Of a stretch of 64,000 nucleotides of DNA, positions 1-10,922 are shown one piece after another. The position numbers and the translations under genes were made by a program. The stretch spans positions 1,054,001 to 1,118,000 of the forward strand of contig OZ024844.1 in the NCBI GenBank assembly GCA_964017145.1, given 5' to 3'. The stretch is from Agrocybe praecox. Its lineage: Eukaryota > Basidiomycota > Agaricomycetes > Agaricales > Agrocybaceae. Below the pieces are notes generated by a model. The model was not told the origin of the DNA and searched no databases. It worked only from the letters and a program-made list of their open reading frames with translations. Position 1 is the first letter of the stretch, and each line of letters begins with the position of its first letter.

Positions 1-1563
1 GCTGCTTAAGGGATTAGACACTGCGGCCAAGGTGGGGTTGGGCAGGTTGAGGTTGAAGTCGTATTTGGAACTGGTGGTGGTGGGATTATTACCGAAGAAG
101 TTGGCGATGTTCGCGGGGAAGCCGAGGAAGGGCGTGCCGAGGTGGGTGCTACTGGTTGTTGGGGTAGGGAGGTGAATAGTGCTCGTGCCAAGGTGGGTGC
201 CTGTTGAAACCGAGATTGGGGAGGGGAGTACTACCGTTGGGATAGTAGGCAGGTTAATGCTGATTCCTGTTAGGATCGGGATGGTGAAGGAGATGGGGGA
301 AACTGTTGGGATATGAGAGTTGATGGTGTTCGTGCCGAGGTGGGTACCAGTGGTTATTGGGGTAGGAAGGTTGATGGTGCTCGTGCCGAGGTTGCTGCCT
401 GTTGAAATTGAAATTGGGACGGGGAGTACCGTTGGGATAGTAGGCAGGTTAATGCCGGTTCCTGTTAGGATCGGGATGGTGAAGGAGATGGGGGACCCTG
501 TTGGGATAGGAGAGTTGATGGTGTTCGTGCCGAGGTGGGTACCAGTGGTTGTTGGAGTAGGGAGGTTGATGGTGCTCGTGCCATGGTTGGTGCCAGTTCC
601 AGTTGAAATTGGGTTAGAGAAAGAGACGGGGAAGTTTGTTGAGGTAGGCAGGTGGATGGTATTCGTACCGGGGATGTCAGTTCCTTCGAGAATCGGGATA
701 GAGGAGGGGATGGAGAAGGGGATGGAGAAGGGGATGGAGAAGGAGGGGATGGAGATAGGGATAGGCGATTCTGTTGGGACTGGCAGGGCGATCGTAGGGA
801 TGGAGATGGTGGGGATGGGGAGGGTAGGGATAGGGAGGGAGGGGATGGATAGGGAGGGGATGGAGAAAGGGATGAGCGATTCTGTTGAGACTGGCGGGGC
901 GATCGTATTCGTGTCAAATATACCAGTTCCTGCTAGAGAAGGGATGGAGAGGGCGGGGATGGAGAAGGTGGGGGGGGAGAAGGAGGGAATGGAGAAAGAG
1001 ACGGGGGGTTTTGTTGGGACTGGAATTATGCCAGTTCCTGTTGGAGTAGGGATGGAGAGGGTGGGGATGGAAAGGGTGGGGATGGAGAGGGTGGGGAAGA
1101 TGGGGAAGCCCGTTGGGATCAGTGGCAGGGAGATAGTTTCGGTGGCATGCTGGGTACCAGTCGTCGTCGTTGGAGCATGAGTAGTCGTGATCGTGCCATG
1201 GGTAGTGGTCGTACGGTGATGGGTATCCGTAGGGAGTGTTATGTGGTGAGTAGTTGTAGTTTTTGTGATGGGTGGAGGAGGATGGTAGCTCGGGATGATG
1301 CCACTCCTTCGACGCTTCGACGCTGGCTTGCGAATGTCGAACTGCTTCAACATACGGCCATTTCCGCTATGACCCTTGTGAGGACTGTGAACATCAGCGT
1401 TGTTGGGTCTGGTAAAACGATGTGCGTGAGTGGGATTTGATTGACACGAAGCATGCAAGACGGCTTACTTGCGAGGCATCTTGTAAGTTGGATTGGCGTC
1501 CGCCAAAGCCGCCAAAGCAAGAATGTACACCACGAGGGCGTTGGAGAGTGGTCCCAAGAACAT
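1..1563 (-). CDS. Secreted Ile/Pro/Ser/Thr-repeat protein (partial, C-terminus off window)
   Basis: The start codon is at 1563. Exon 1 (1469-1563) encodes a signal peptide with hydrophobic core NALVVYILALAALADA. A 60-bp intron (1409-1468) follows, and exon 2 (1408 down to 1) stays open for 469 codons and leaves the window without a stop. After the signal comes a basic stretch (KPASKRRRSG) that could be a Kex2-type processing site. Next is a Thr/His-rich segment, then long low-complexity sequence built from IP[ST] and TGT-type units (for example LSIPTLSIPT, GTNTINSPIPTG). Composition is extreme in Pro, Ser, Thr and Ile, with almost no charge and no Cys after the basic stretch. This suits a wall-associated or surface-coating protein that may be heavily O-mannosylated, but the function is unknown. 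The signal exon, intron phase and basic motif are shared with the next gene (2398-2978), so the two are paralogues. The opposite strand is also partly open; that is a by-product of the repeats. Confidence 0.72.
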
Positions 1564-1701
1564 GTCGATAGTATGTATCTGACGTGGAAATAAGGGCAGA
1601 AAAGAGTGGACTGTTCGTTTGGAAAGAAGCGAAGTGTAAAGCCTGAGGCACAAAAAGAGGAGTAATGCAAGGCAGAACTGGAGAGTCGTCGAGGAACCTA
1701 G

Positions 1702-1712
1702 TAGGCTTATAT
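1702..1712 (-). promoter_or_regulatory. TATA-like promoter motif of the first secreted gene
   Basis: On the minus strand the sequence reads ATATAAGCCTA, about 140 bp upstream of the ATG at 1563. The same motif occurs at the matching place before the paralogue (3108-3120). A second conserved block (ATGCAAGGCA on the plus strand) lies between it and the ATG in both genes. Conservation between paralogues supports a core promoter. Confidence 0.5.
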
Positions 1713-1713
1713 G

Positions 1714-2397
1714 CAGAGATTCCCTGTATAGATGAATTTGTGCCAGCCACCAGCAGCTTTTCGACATGGCCTAGGGTCCTAGGCCAGAGGCTGACCGAAT
1801 AGAAGTAACCCTCACTTGGATAGCACCAGAGAGGCTGACTAGTTGGCAAAGGCGCATCGATGGGTCCCAAACGCTTGGATGTCATTTGTCTGGTAGCATT
1901 TTACATACGGACTCTCGCCTGTTTTTGACTTGTTATCCATAAGTGGTCGTGGTTAAAGAGCAAGTCCATTTTTGGGAATTTCTTCCATGTCGGGACCTTT
2001 GATTAGATTCCGACATCAAAACGATGTACCTGGGGGAAAAATAGCTTGCGTCGTCTTTTGTTTTTCATTGATTAGGAATATGTGATCCTTAACTTGGATC
2101 TTTACCCGCTATGAATTGTCAAAATTATATCATCATATACATTTTTCTTACAAGTACAAATTTCAGAATCTAATGAGCTTCAAGCTCCAGGATTACAGTA
2201 TATACGCATACCTACTTCGAATCTGGTAGTAAGTAGTGTAGTCCGATAAAAAGGTGAAGATCAGGACGGTATAATTACGTAGGATAAAACTTATAAATGG
2301 CCGGCCACGTCTCAAACGTGGTGCTTAGTTGATGGAGGTATTTAATAGGCAGAGATCTCGAAGTTGAAGAGGACTACGGAAATGCATTATGCTCACT
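1714..2397. other. Intergenic, no gene seen
   Basis: AT-rich sequence upstream of the first secreted gene and downstream of the second. I see no coding pattern or RNA gene in it. Confidence 0.5.
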
Positions 2398-2978
2398 TTA
2401 GCGGCGGCTGTCGTCGACGTCGATGATTTCGCCAGTGAGAGGTTCGGAATAAGGTTCCTTTAAAGGGGTACTATTGGAAGTATCGATTTGGTGTGATTCT
2501 AAAAGGATGGCACCATTGATGGAGTCTTGCAGGTCCGAGAAAGTGGGGGGCGTAAGGAGAGGCGTGTCGGTAAGAATAGGAAGATGCACACTGAGGTCAA
2601 GGGGATATTCAGAGGGGACGGCCACAGGAACGGTTGGGAGAGGCGTCGTTGCAGCATCTGCTACTGAGAGCGGCGTGTAGCTTGGGAGGGGGTTCCTTCG
2701 TCGATTGGTACTCTTGGCTCGCTTGCGAAAGTCGAAATGCTTGAGAGGTCTTGTATCCTGTGTGCTATGCGCATCATCAACTTTTGTAGGATTCTGAGGG
2801 CTCGAGATTTCAGGTCTGTCCCTGCAGAACGCAAATGGCATAGAATGTGAATGTGATCTTATTGCACATTGATCTCAGCGTACCTGCGATGCATCATAAA
2901 AGCTGGATTGGCGGCCGTTAGGTATACAAGCGCGAAAATAGAAAGTAAGAGAGCTTTGGAGAGAGATCTTGAGAACAT
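2398..2978 (-). CDS. Small secreted protein, paralogue of the 1-1563 gene
   Basis: Exon 1 (2884-2978) encodes a signal peptide (core KALLLSIFALVYLTAANPA). A 62-bp intron (2822-2883) falls after 31 codons plus 2 bases, exactly as in the neighbouring gene. Exon 2 (2398-2821) ends in a stop after about 172 residues in total. The basic segment HFDFRKRAKSTNRRRNP aligns with QFDIRKPASKRRRSG of the neighbour, and PSYTPLSV matches PSYHPPPP. It holds possible Kex2 sites (KR, RR). The remainder is acidic and Pro/Thr-rich, has no Cys, and lacks the long IP[ST] array of its partner. Family unknown. Either it has lost the repeat or the partner has gained it. Function not inferred beyond secretion. Confidence 0.72.
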
Positions 2979-3107
2979 GGCACCGGAGGCCCGAAGTGTT
3001 TGTTAAGAGAAAGAATGAACGTGATATCACAATGAGGAGTGGTCCTCGAAAAATAAGGGGGATGATGCAAGGCACAATTTAATAGTAGCGAGGGAAAAAT
3101 GAAATGT

Positions 3108-3120
3108 TAGGCTTATATAC
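3108..3120 (-). promoter_or_regulatory. TATA-like promoter motif of the second secreted gene
   Basis: The minus strand reads GTATATAAGCCTA about 135 bp upstream of the ATG at 2978. It is shared with the paralogous gene (1702-1712), as is a downstream ATGCAAGGCA block. Confidence 0.5.
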
Positions 3121-3121
3121 C

Positions 3122-3556
3122 AGTGTGGTTGACAGAAAACAACTGAAGCCGAACAGAGATCAATTCATATTGAGCCGTCAATCGACAAGTAATTGGGATC
3201 AAGACTGAGAGGCTGGCAAGAGTCGGGAAACTCGAAGGCTCAAGTCCATTGTGAAAGTATAGACGCGAGTTGTCGTACAAATCAAGATCTCTTAATAGTT
3301 CCATTTGCAAGCTCTTGGGAGAGATGACTCAAGGAAATGATCATTACTAGGGTGCTTGGTTGATTCAATTTTGGAAATTTCTTCCGATCAGGGACATGGT
3401 CTGAAGCCAACGTCATCAGAGGCAAATAGTGACAAACAACGACAGACACTTCGAAGTTCGCGTTTCGTCACTTGTTCATATACGCTATAGCAGGCTAAGC
3501 TTAGGCTCACTTCAGCCGTCAGATATTATCTCTGTCACTTCTTTCCTGTGATCACA
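3122..3556. other. Divergent intergenic region
   Basis: Upstream DNA shared by the minus-strand secreted gene and the plus-strand splicing factor. Apart from the TATA-like motif near 3110, no coding or RNA feature is seen. Confidence 0.4.
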
Positions 3557-4742
3557 ATGTCTCGTCCGCAAGATGACAGAAATCAAGAAGCTACGGTTTA
3601 CCTTGTATGCTTTCATCTTTTCACCACTCCATTTTGTTTTTTTGTCTAACTTCAACTAAGGGAAATCTGGATGAACGTTGCACGGATGCGCTAGTATGGG
3701 AGCTGATGCTTCAAGCAGGGCCTGTTGGTATGTGTTACTGTTCTCGGAGTTTGCAAGTCCCCTCACCACGCGATCATACCAACAGTCAACGTGCATTTAC
3801 CCAAGGACCGTATTTCCATGGCACACCAAGGGTATGGATTTTGCGAATTCTTGACAGAGGAAGATGCAGAATATGCCTGTAAGATCATGAATCAAATAAA
3901 ATTATGGGGTAAACCAATCAGGGTTAACAAGGTTCGTGTTCAGGTTTCTTTGTTGAAATTTCAGTTCTCCTTCGATAAATTAATGTGTTAATTTTTTAAT
4001 ACTTTTCTGTAGGCTTCTTCGGATAAGAAACAATTGGATGTCGGAGCGAACTTGTTTATTGGAAATTTGGATGAGAATGTCGACGAAAGACTATTATATG
4101 ACACTTTCAGCGCTTTTGGAATCATGGCAACTACGGCCAAGGTGCTTACTTTCCCCAATCTCTGTCCTATTCAAACCTAACCACGCTGCTTAGATTGCGC
4201 GGGACCCAACGTCCGGTACATCAAAAGGTTACGGCTTCGTATCTTACACCGACTTCGAGTCATCAGACGCTGCCATCGAGTCTATGAACGGCCAGTTCCT
4301 CATGAACAAAGCTATCACAGTGCAATATGCCTTTAAGAAGGATGGAAAGGGCGAGCGTCACGGAACACCGGCTGAACGGTTACTCGCTGCTCAGGCACGG
4401 AAAAATAACGCTCTTCCAGTTGCTGCAAGACCTCCACCCGCACCCATTGCATTTGGCGCTCGACCTCCCATGCCAGGCTTCCAAGGTCCATATCAAGGTC
4501 AATTTGCTGGTGCTCTTGCTGCACCCCCTCCACCGCCCGGCTTCACCCCTCAACAAACCATCATGCCCCAGATGCCGCCTATGGGCATGCTTCCCCCTGG
4601 ACCTCCGCCTATGGGCATGATGCCCGGAATGTCCATGCCCCCTCCTCCACCTCCTGGTATGCAAATGTATGGTGCTTACCCGCCACCTCCGCCACCTGGC
4701 TTTGGAGCGCCATATCCTCCTCAACAACAACCTCAGTATTGA
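3557..4742 (+). CDS. SF3B4: Splicing factor 3B subunit 4 (SF3b49/Hsh49-like)
   Basis: Five exons (3557-3604, 3661-3727, 3786-3931, 4013-4141, 4194-4742) give 312 residues. The protein starts [20 protein letters not shown] and has two RNA-recognition motifs. RRM1 is at about 13-90 ([24 protein letters not shown]) and RRM2 at about 100-180 ([29 protein letters not shown]). A C-terminal tail rich in Pro, Gly and Met follows (PPPPPGF, PPMGM). This is the layout of SF3B4, the U2 snRNP SF3b subunit that contacts pre-mRNA near the branch site and binds SF3B2 in the nucleus. The human protein has a longer Pro tail. All splice sites are GT-AG and the phases join cleanly. Neighbours are unrelated. High confidence by motif likeness. 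Confidence 0.95.
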
Positions 4743-5017
4743 GATTTTATAAAAGTGTACAAGTGTATTAATCGATAGCAATATATATACCCTTTCAACT
4801 CCCAATGCTTTGCTTTGGGCAAAGAGCTGTCTGCTAAGCGGTGGCAATAATTAGAGTGATAGTTCTGTGAATTTTTGTCCGAGAAAAGAAAGTTGTATTA
4901 CTGTGCATCTAGAGAATAATTTAATAGAACACCAGTGCACCAAGTTTGACAAGCGCGAGTCGCGACTGTTGCGCAAGGGAGATAACTTGCCCACGTGCAC
5001 CCTTTCCCTCAACTATC

Positions 5018-5786
5018 ATGACGCAGACCATTCTCGACTACTCGTCACTCGAATCCTCGTCAAAGTGAGCTTGCCGCGCGCGCAACGATGAACATTTGAC
5101 CGAAGTTTAATAGATGGAGAAATCTCCCGCCACCTCCAGGTTTCTCGAAGTCAGCACCGTCTGTCGTGAGTCAACTAGGCTAAACTTCCAACTTTATTAC
5201 ATACCTAATCATCCTTGTATCTTGATGTTTCTAGGACAAGCGAGCCCCGAAGAAAGAGAAGGCCGCCGTGACGACTGATTCATATGATGCTCTGAAAGAA
5301 AAGCGAGCTTGGGAAGTGGCTATTGCTCCAGCCAAATCTTTGCCAATGCAGGCCTTCATGCTTTATATGTCCGGAAGCGGCGTGCAAATCTTTAGCATAG
5401 GCATTGTTTTCATGTTACTGTTTTCACCGTTCAAAAACATCGCTGGTATGAACGAAGGTACGACCATCAGTCGTATAGCTTATGACAAGTCTAATATCGC
5501 ACCGTTTTTATGAACAGCCTTTGCTCAATATGCGCCATCGAAATCGAACCCGAAGTCGATCACTACGCTACCCCTGCACAAGATCGTCTACGTTCTGTGC
5601 AATCTCCTTACGCTAGGGGTTGGCTTGTGGAAATGTCGGTCTATGGGTCTCCTACCTACGGGAACAGGCGATTGGTTAGCTTTCGAAACGCGGGGACTGG
5701 TGCGTAGTTATTGCATGATGGCTAATTTCATTGTATGAGACTGATACTATATTTTCTAACAGGCACCTGAACTTTCCCTTTTCTGA
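5018..5786 (+). CDS. EMC4: ER membrane protein complex subunit 4
   Basis: Five exons (5018-5064, 5114-5165, 5235-5457, 5518-5699, 5763-5786) encode 175 residues. The N-terminus MTQTILDYSSLESSSKW and PPPPGFSKSAPSV leads into DKRAPKKEKAAV. The conserved core then follows (ALKEKRAWEVAIAPAKSLPM, MLYMSGSGVQIFSIGIVFML), a second hydrophobic segment (IVYVLCNLLTLGVGLWKC) and the tail GLAPELSLF. EMC4 is a membrane subunit of the complex that inserts tail-anchored and multi-pass proteins in the ER. The ATG at 5114 was rejected because its frame does not join the next exon; the ATG at 5018 gives continuous phase. Length fits the family. The last coding exon is only 24 nt. The SF3B4 gene ends about 275 bp upstream on the same strand. 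Confidence 0.93.
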
Positions 5787-6121
5787 GATACCACTCCTTA
5801 GAAGTTTACATTCTAATAGTATCTTGTATTACGGACATATGACAGTCATATTAGTTTGATGTGAAAGATACCCTCCTATAATAACTATGCCCGGGCTGCG
5901 AAGTTCGGACTCACAAATCCATTATTGTTTGATGGCTGGCCATTGATCTTTAGGCCTTATGGTCAGCTCATGAGGTTTATGTGGTTGGGCCATGTGGCTC
6001 CTGATAGTTGTGAGAAGTAATAACAAATCGTCTTTATTCTCTCACCTTCCAGTTCTACAGTTTGACTCTTGTCTTGCACCTTCGTTGAAAAGTAGAGAGC
6101 ATTAAACACTTTACATAGCTG
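5787..6121. other. Short intergenic spacer
   Basis: Contains the 3' end region of EMC4 and the promoter side of the next gene. No other feature is seen. Confidence 0.5.
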
Positions 6122-9100
6122 ATGGTACAGACGATGGGGCACAAGGGAGAAGTGCCAAGAGCGCTTCCATCTCCGACCACGACCACGACTACCAGATCGA
6201 AGACGCGCACGAATCTTCGTCGACTTTTCGCGTATATCGCTCTGTTTTCTACTGCCGCAATTTTATCCACTATCTTACCGACCCCATGGACCATCTTTCA
6301 CGCTCCGAACGCGTCGAAAGTGAAGTTGGCGACCACTCTGGCAGATCCAGCGTCAGAGTGGCAGGACAATGTCTGGCCTCTGCGACCCCCAACACCATGG
6401 GATATATCGACTGACTATGCTCATCCTCGTAAATTGGAATATGAAGTAGAAGAAGGCACTTGGCTGCGCCTTGATGTCCATCCAGTCTCAGGGGACATCG
6501 TATTCGATATGGTTGGAGACATATATTGTCTTCCTGGAAGCCAGGCATTGAAGTCCGGTAATGTGGAGACCATCCGAGCGCGCCCTATCTTGACAGGAGT
6601 TCCCCACGACTCGGACCCGCACTTCTCACCTAACGGAGACCGACTAGTGTTCAGAAGCGATGCAGGACTGGGGGTGGAAAACATTTGGGTCACGCAGTGG
6701 AAGGGCTGCGATGAGATGGACTTGAATCCACCACGTACACGTGGTAACAGAGAGCTTCATAATGCCCTTAGGTCTCAACCTCTCGAAGAGCAATTGCTTT
6801 CTAGTGGAACAAGGGAACAGCCATCATGGAGGAGAAATCGACTTATTCGGGAAGGTCGTCTTAATGGTATGCATCGCGATTCGCCAAGATTGTCGTGCTA
6901 ATCATGCTTATTTTTGTCACCCTATAGCCCAACGAGTCACCAACGAGACCTATAGATGGGTAACGGATGCCCGTTTCCATCCATCTGGGGCTAAAGTCGT
7001 CGCCACTAAATGGTACACATCCGAACGGTCTCTTGGGGCTGGAGAAGGATGGGAGTATGAGGTCCCTTCCGTCAGTGATTTTAAGAGTCATACAATTAAA
7101 GCTGGGAGTGGTAAGCGCTTGATCGGTCGCTTGTTGCCTTTGGGCTGGTCATCAGAAGACTACGGAGAACAGCAGATAGGCCCAGAGCAGATCATATGGA
7201 AGGGAAATGACAGTATCATCTTTTCGAAGAATATGATTGACTCCAGTGAATTTACTTATAGTAAAGGTGATGAAGATAATCAACGCATGCATACCCTATA
7301 CTAACCAAATGCCTTAAATAGATGTTCATAAGGGTATATATGCTATTTTCCAACGCAATCTTACAACGAATTCGGTTGACCTTCTTGTGAACTCATTCCC
7401 TGGAGGGGCCAGTCGTCCAGAGCTCTCCCGTGATCAACGCACTCTTGCATTCGTCCGACGAGTGAGGGATAAGCAAGCCTTGGTTTTGAAGTAAGTCCAT
7501 TTTGTTTTATTTTCGCTTCTATCAAATAACCGTGAAATTGCGAAGGGATCTCACCACCGGTTCTATTCATAATGTCTGGTATGGGCTTGATTATGATCTC
7601 TCTGGAGTCTCAGCTCCTATGGGAACATATCCTTCCTTCTCTTTCACTCCTGATGACGATGCTGTTATCATTTGGGCGTTTGGGAAGATATATTCTGTGC
7701 CGTTGACGTCCAACTCACGAGGAGAGAGGATAGCATCTTCCTCGAAGACGCCTGCACCCATACCCTTCAAAGCTCATATTCGGAAGCGACTTGCAGAGAC
7801 TCGTACAGGAAACTTTGATGTTGTTGGTTATGAAACCCAAGATACCCAGGAAGTCAAAGCTTTCAAAGAGCTCCGAGTCAATAAAGATGGTTCAAGGGTT
7901 ATTTTCCAAGCAGCAGGTCACTCCTATTGGCAGGACGTCGGAGGAGAAACTGGTGGCCTGGTCCCAGTCTTGGACGAGGATGCTCCATATTACTCGCCAT
8001 CATGGGTTCCGGGTGACGATAACTTAGTTATCCACTCCCGCTGGTCTGACTCGGTTTTCACTAAGTTCGAATTGGCAAATATCGAGGCAAACAAGGCATT
8101 CAACATTGAAGGCATTCCCTTGGGTCGTTATTTCTCGCCTATTCTATGTAGCTGCAAAGGTTATGAAAGAACTATAGCGTTTATAAAGAGCCATGGCAGT
8201 TACCTGACTGGAGACATCCTTGCTACCGCAGGCGCGGGCCTTTATCTTGGAGAAATTACTCTTCCAGAAGACCATTCTATTTCACCCAACAACATCACTA
8301 TTCGCAACCTTCGCTTTGTCCCATCGGAAATTGACCCAGAGGATCAGCTCAAAATACGCTTCATCTACAAGAACAAGACGTTGTTAGTTCAGCAATCTAG
8401 TGGCGCTTTTACCATCGATCTGCAAGGGAAGGTCGACACAAATGGCAAACCCCCACACTCTACACTCGCTACTGGAAGAATGTCAGAAGAGATTGTTGTC
8501 TCTCTCAAGCATGAAAAGAAAGGCAAATTCGTCCCGCGTGGCATTGCATTTGTTGATTTTTCCAATGTTTATTTTATCTCTGGCAAAGACACCAAGAAAG
8601 GGGAACTGCTCTGGTCACGACCTGCTAATGCCAGCAATGGCTTAACACGCCTCAGCTTGGACGGTGGCCATGATATCACCTTCAGTGACGATGGCAATTC
8701 TTTGTTCTGGTTCCTAGGTAAATTAATTCTCCGTTCATCGTTTTATATCATGAGGCACTAACAGGGCAATGATAGGACCATATTTGCATTCTTTGAAGTT
8801 ATCGAAGTTGCATCACTGCTCCACGGAAGTAAAAGCGGACAGGAATACATTCGGCATCTCTTGCGTTAAGAAATTACTAGATGTACAAAAGATAGAGGGT
8901 GCGAAGTACCAGACTGATATTGCCAGGCTCAAGGAACAGGCAGCGCAGTTTGCGCGCCTCGATGAACCCACACTCAATGTTGATGTTGTGGTCATCCGCA
9001 ATGCTACTCTACTGACGATGCACTCCAACAATATCGAAACGGATTTAATTTTCAATGGTTCTCTGGTAGTAAGAGGAGGCGTCATCGAGTATGCGGGTCC

Positions 9101-10560
9101 ATGGGTCCCCGAACGAGATACAATTCCTGAAGACGCGACAGTCATTGAAGCCAACGGCGGTAAGAAACATGATTATGTTGCTTTCAGATAACAAGAGATC
9201 TAACTAGCTTGCAGGATTTGTAATCCCTGGCTTCATCGATGTCCATGCGCACTGGAACGGATTCTCAGATCGATATCCCGCAAAATCATGGGAGTTGGAA
9301 ACTTTCCTTGCTTACGGGGTGACAACTTTGCATAAGTACGTACTATCTCTGGAGAAGCTGACCAAAGGTCTACGCATTTCTTATTGGTCGTGTCATATAG
9401 CCCAAGCGCAGAGACAGTTAACGGCTTCGTTGAACGCGCCCGTGTTGAAAATGGTCAAATGATTGGACCTCGCATCTTTAGCGTTGGACGTGTTATATAT
9501 GGCGCAGCAATCCCTGGATTCCATGAGGATATTGGAGACATGGATGAAGCTAAATCCGCGCTCATTAGAATTAAGGTAGAAGGAGGGCCCGCGGCTATAT
9601 CATACAAGAACTATAATCTTCCCTCAAGGTACACACATGGCATTATATATGATTGAACACTGCTGACTTGCACTTTGTGAACAGAGCTTCGAGACAAAGA
9701 CTACTGGCAGTCGCACGGAATATCAGCATGTTATGTGTCCCAGAAGGAGGGATGAATTACGACTGGGACTTGACTTATATTATGGACGGTCAGTGTTTCT
9801 GGATTTTTTTCTTATCTAGAACTTAGCCTGACCCCCTTTTTTGTACAGGCATGACAACCATCGAACATGCCTTGCCCGTACCCAAGTTGTATGAAGATGT
9901 TTTAACGTTATACGCCCTGAGCGGTACTGGTTCGACACCTACTCATATCGTCAATTATGGAGGTGCCTGGGGAGAGCAACTGGTTTGGGCCAACGAGGAT
10001 GTGCCTAACGATCCTAAGTATAACCCTTTCAAATTTTCTACACAAAAGAGGATCTGTTTTGACCATTTTTAACCCCGTCTAGGCTACGTCGTTTCACCAG
10101 GCACGACATCCTGCAAGCTTTGTCTGAATCGACATCGAGACCAAAGAACTCATTCGCACTATACAACACCTCTATATCTGTCGCCACTATGGTCGGGAAA
10201 GGCCTGCTAGCTAATATCGGGGCTCATGGAGAGCCTCCGTTGGGACTAAACTATCACGCTGAGATGGGCTTCACTGGTCAGGGTGGGCTTAGTAATTATG
10301 AGGTTATCCGTGCCGCAACGTCTTCTGGAGCCAAGACATTAGGCATGTTCTCATCTTTGGGCTCTCTTTCGCGAGGGAAGCTTGCAGACTTCCTCGTGTA
10401 CCCACCCGGAGTCGATCTTCTTGATAGTGAGATCAGCCAGAAGACGCGCCAACTTTTGATGGTTGCTCGAGGTGGCAGAATATGGGACGCAGAGACGATG
10501 GTGGAAGTTTGGCCTGTGAAGGGGAAGAAACAAACTATGCCAATTATCAATGCGGACTGA
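6122..10560 (+). CDS. Membrane-anchored TolB-like propeller plus amidohydrolase protein
   Basis: Ten exons (6122-6866, 6928-7266, 7322-7490, 7546-8717, 8776-9159, 9215-9335, 9401-9628, 9685-9788, 9849-10017, 10083-10560) join in phase to 1302 residues. A basic, Thr-rich N-terminus precedes one hydrophobic segment at about 33-55 (LFAYIALFSTAAILSTIL), which suggests a type II membrane protein. Residues of roughly 90-780 carry TolB/WD40-like propeller blades (SDPHFSPNGDRLVFRSD, TDARFHPSGAKVVATKWY, DGGHDITFSDDGNSLFWF). The C-terminal third is an amidohydrolase: VIPGFIDVHAHWNG holds the metal-binding HxH motif, and TIEHALPVPK and IGAHGEPPLG carry likely further His ligands. SLSRGKLADFLVY is the usual end of the composite amidohydrolase domain. 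Substrate is unknown. Bacterial proteins with this domain pair are often annotated as peptidase- or imidazolonepropionase-like. Fold assignment is confident; activity is inference. Confidence 0.88.
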
Positions 10561-10922
10561 AGAGCGCTTCGTTTCTCATAGGAATAATGTCCGCCCAAGT
10601 ACGTTTGATCTAGTGAATAAATTCAAAGTCATTTTTATTGTACTTGCGTCAAATTCTTTTTGGCCGGAGCGCCCGCAGTGAGTGTTTGAAGATCTTTTCA
10701 CCCTATATTCATTAATAAAGGACTGTCCGCTTGCTGGCAGGCAAGTATTGAAGTCCCGGATTTGCTTCCATTTCATGACCTTCTGACCTACGGCCTGTTT
10801 TCTTGCCTTGCCCGAGGAGATTATTCAAACTAACGCAACAGTCTTTCTGACGTTGAACGATCTCCCAGCTCAGGTGCAACCAACCAGCTACTTCTACCTC
10901 TTCTCACACAAACCACGATACG
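10561..10922. other. Intergenic, no gene seen
   Basis: Lies between the amidohydrolase and the GH16 pseudogene. It probably carries the old GH16 promoter and leader. No coding pattern. Confidence 0.4.

Noticed and set aside
320..1180. 286-codon plus-strand open frame rich in Gly, Met and Val
   Set aside because: It is antisense to the IP[ST] repeat exon. The minus strand offers a signal peptide, a proper intron and a paralogue; the plus strand does not.
5114..5165. ATG at 5114 as start of EMC4
   Set aside because: Its frame does not join the next exon. Starting at 5018 with an intron at 5065-5113 gives a continuous protein with the expected N-terminus.
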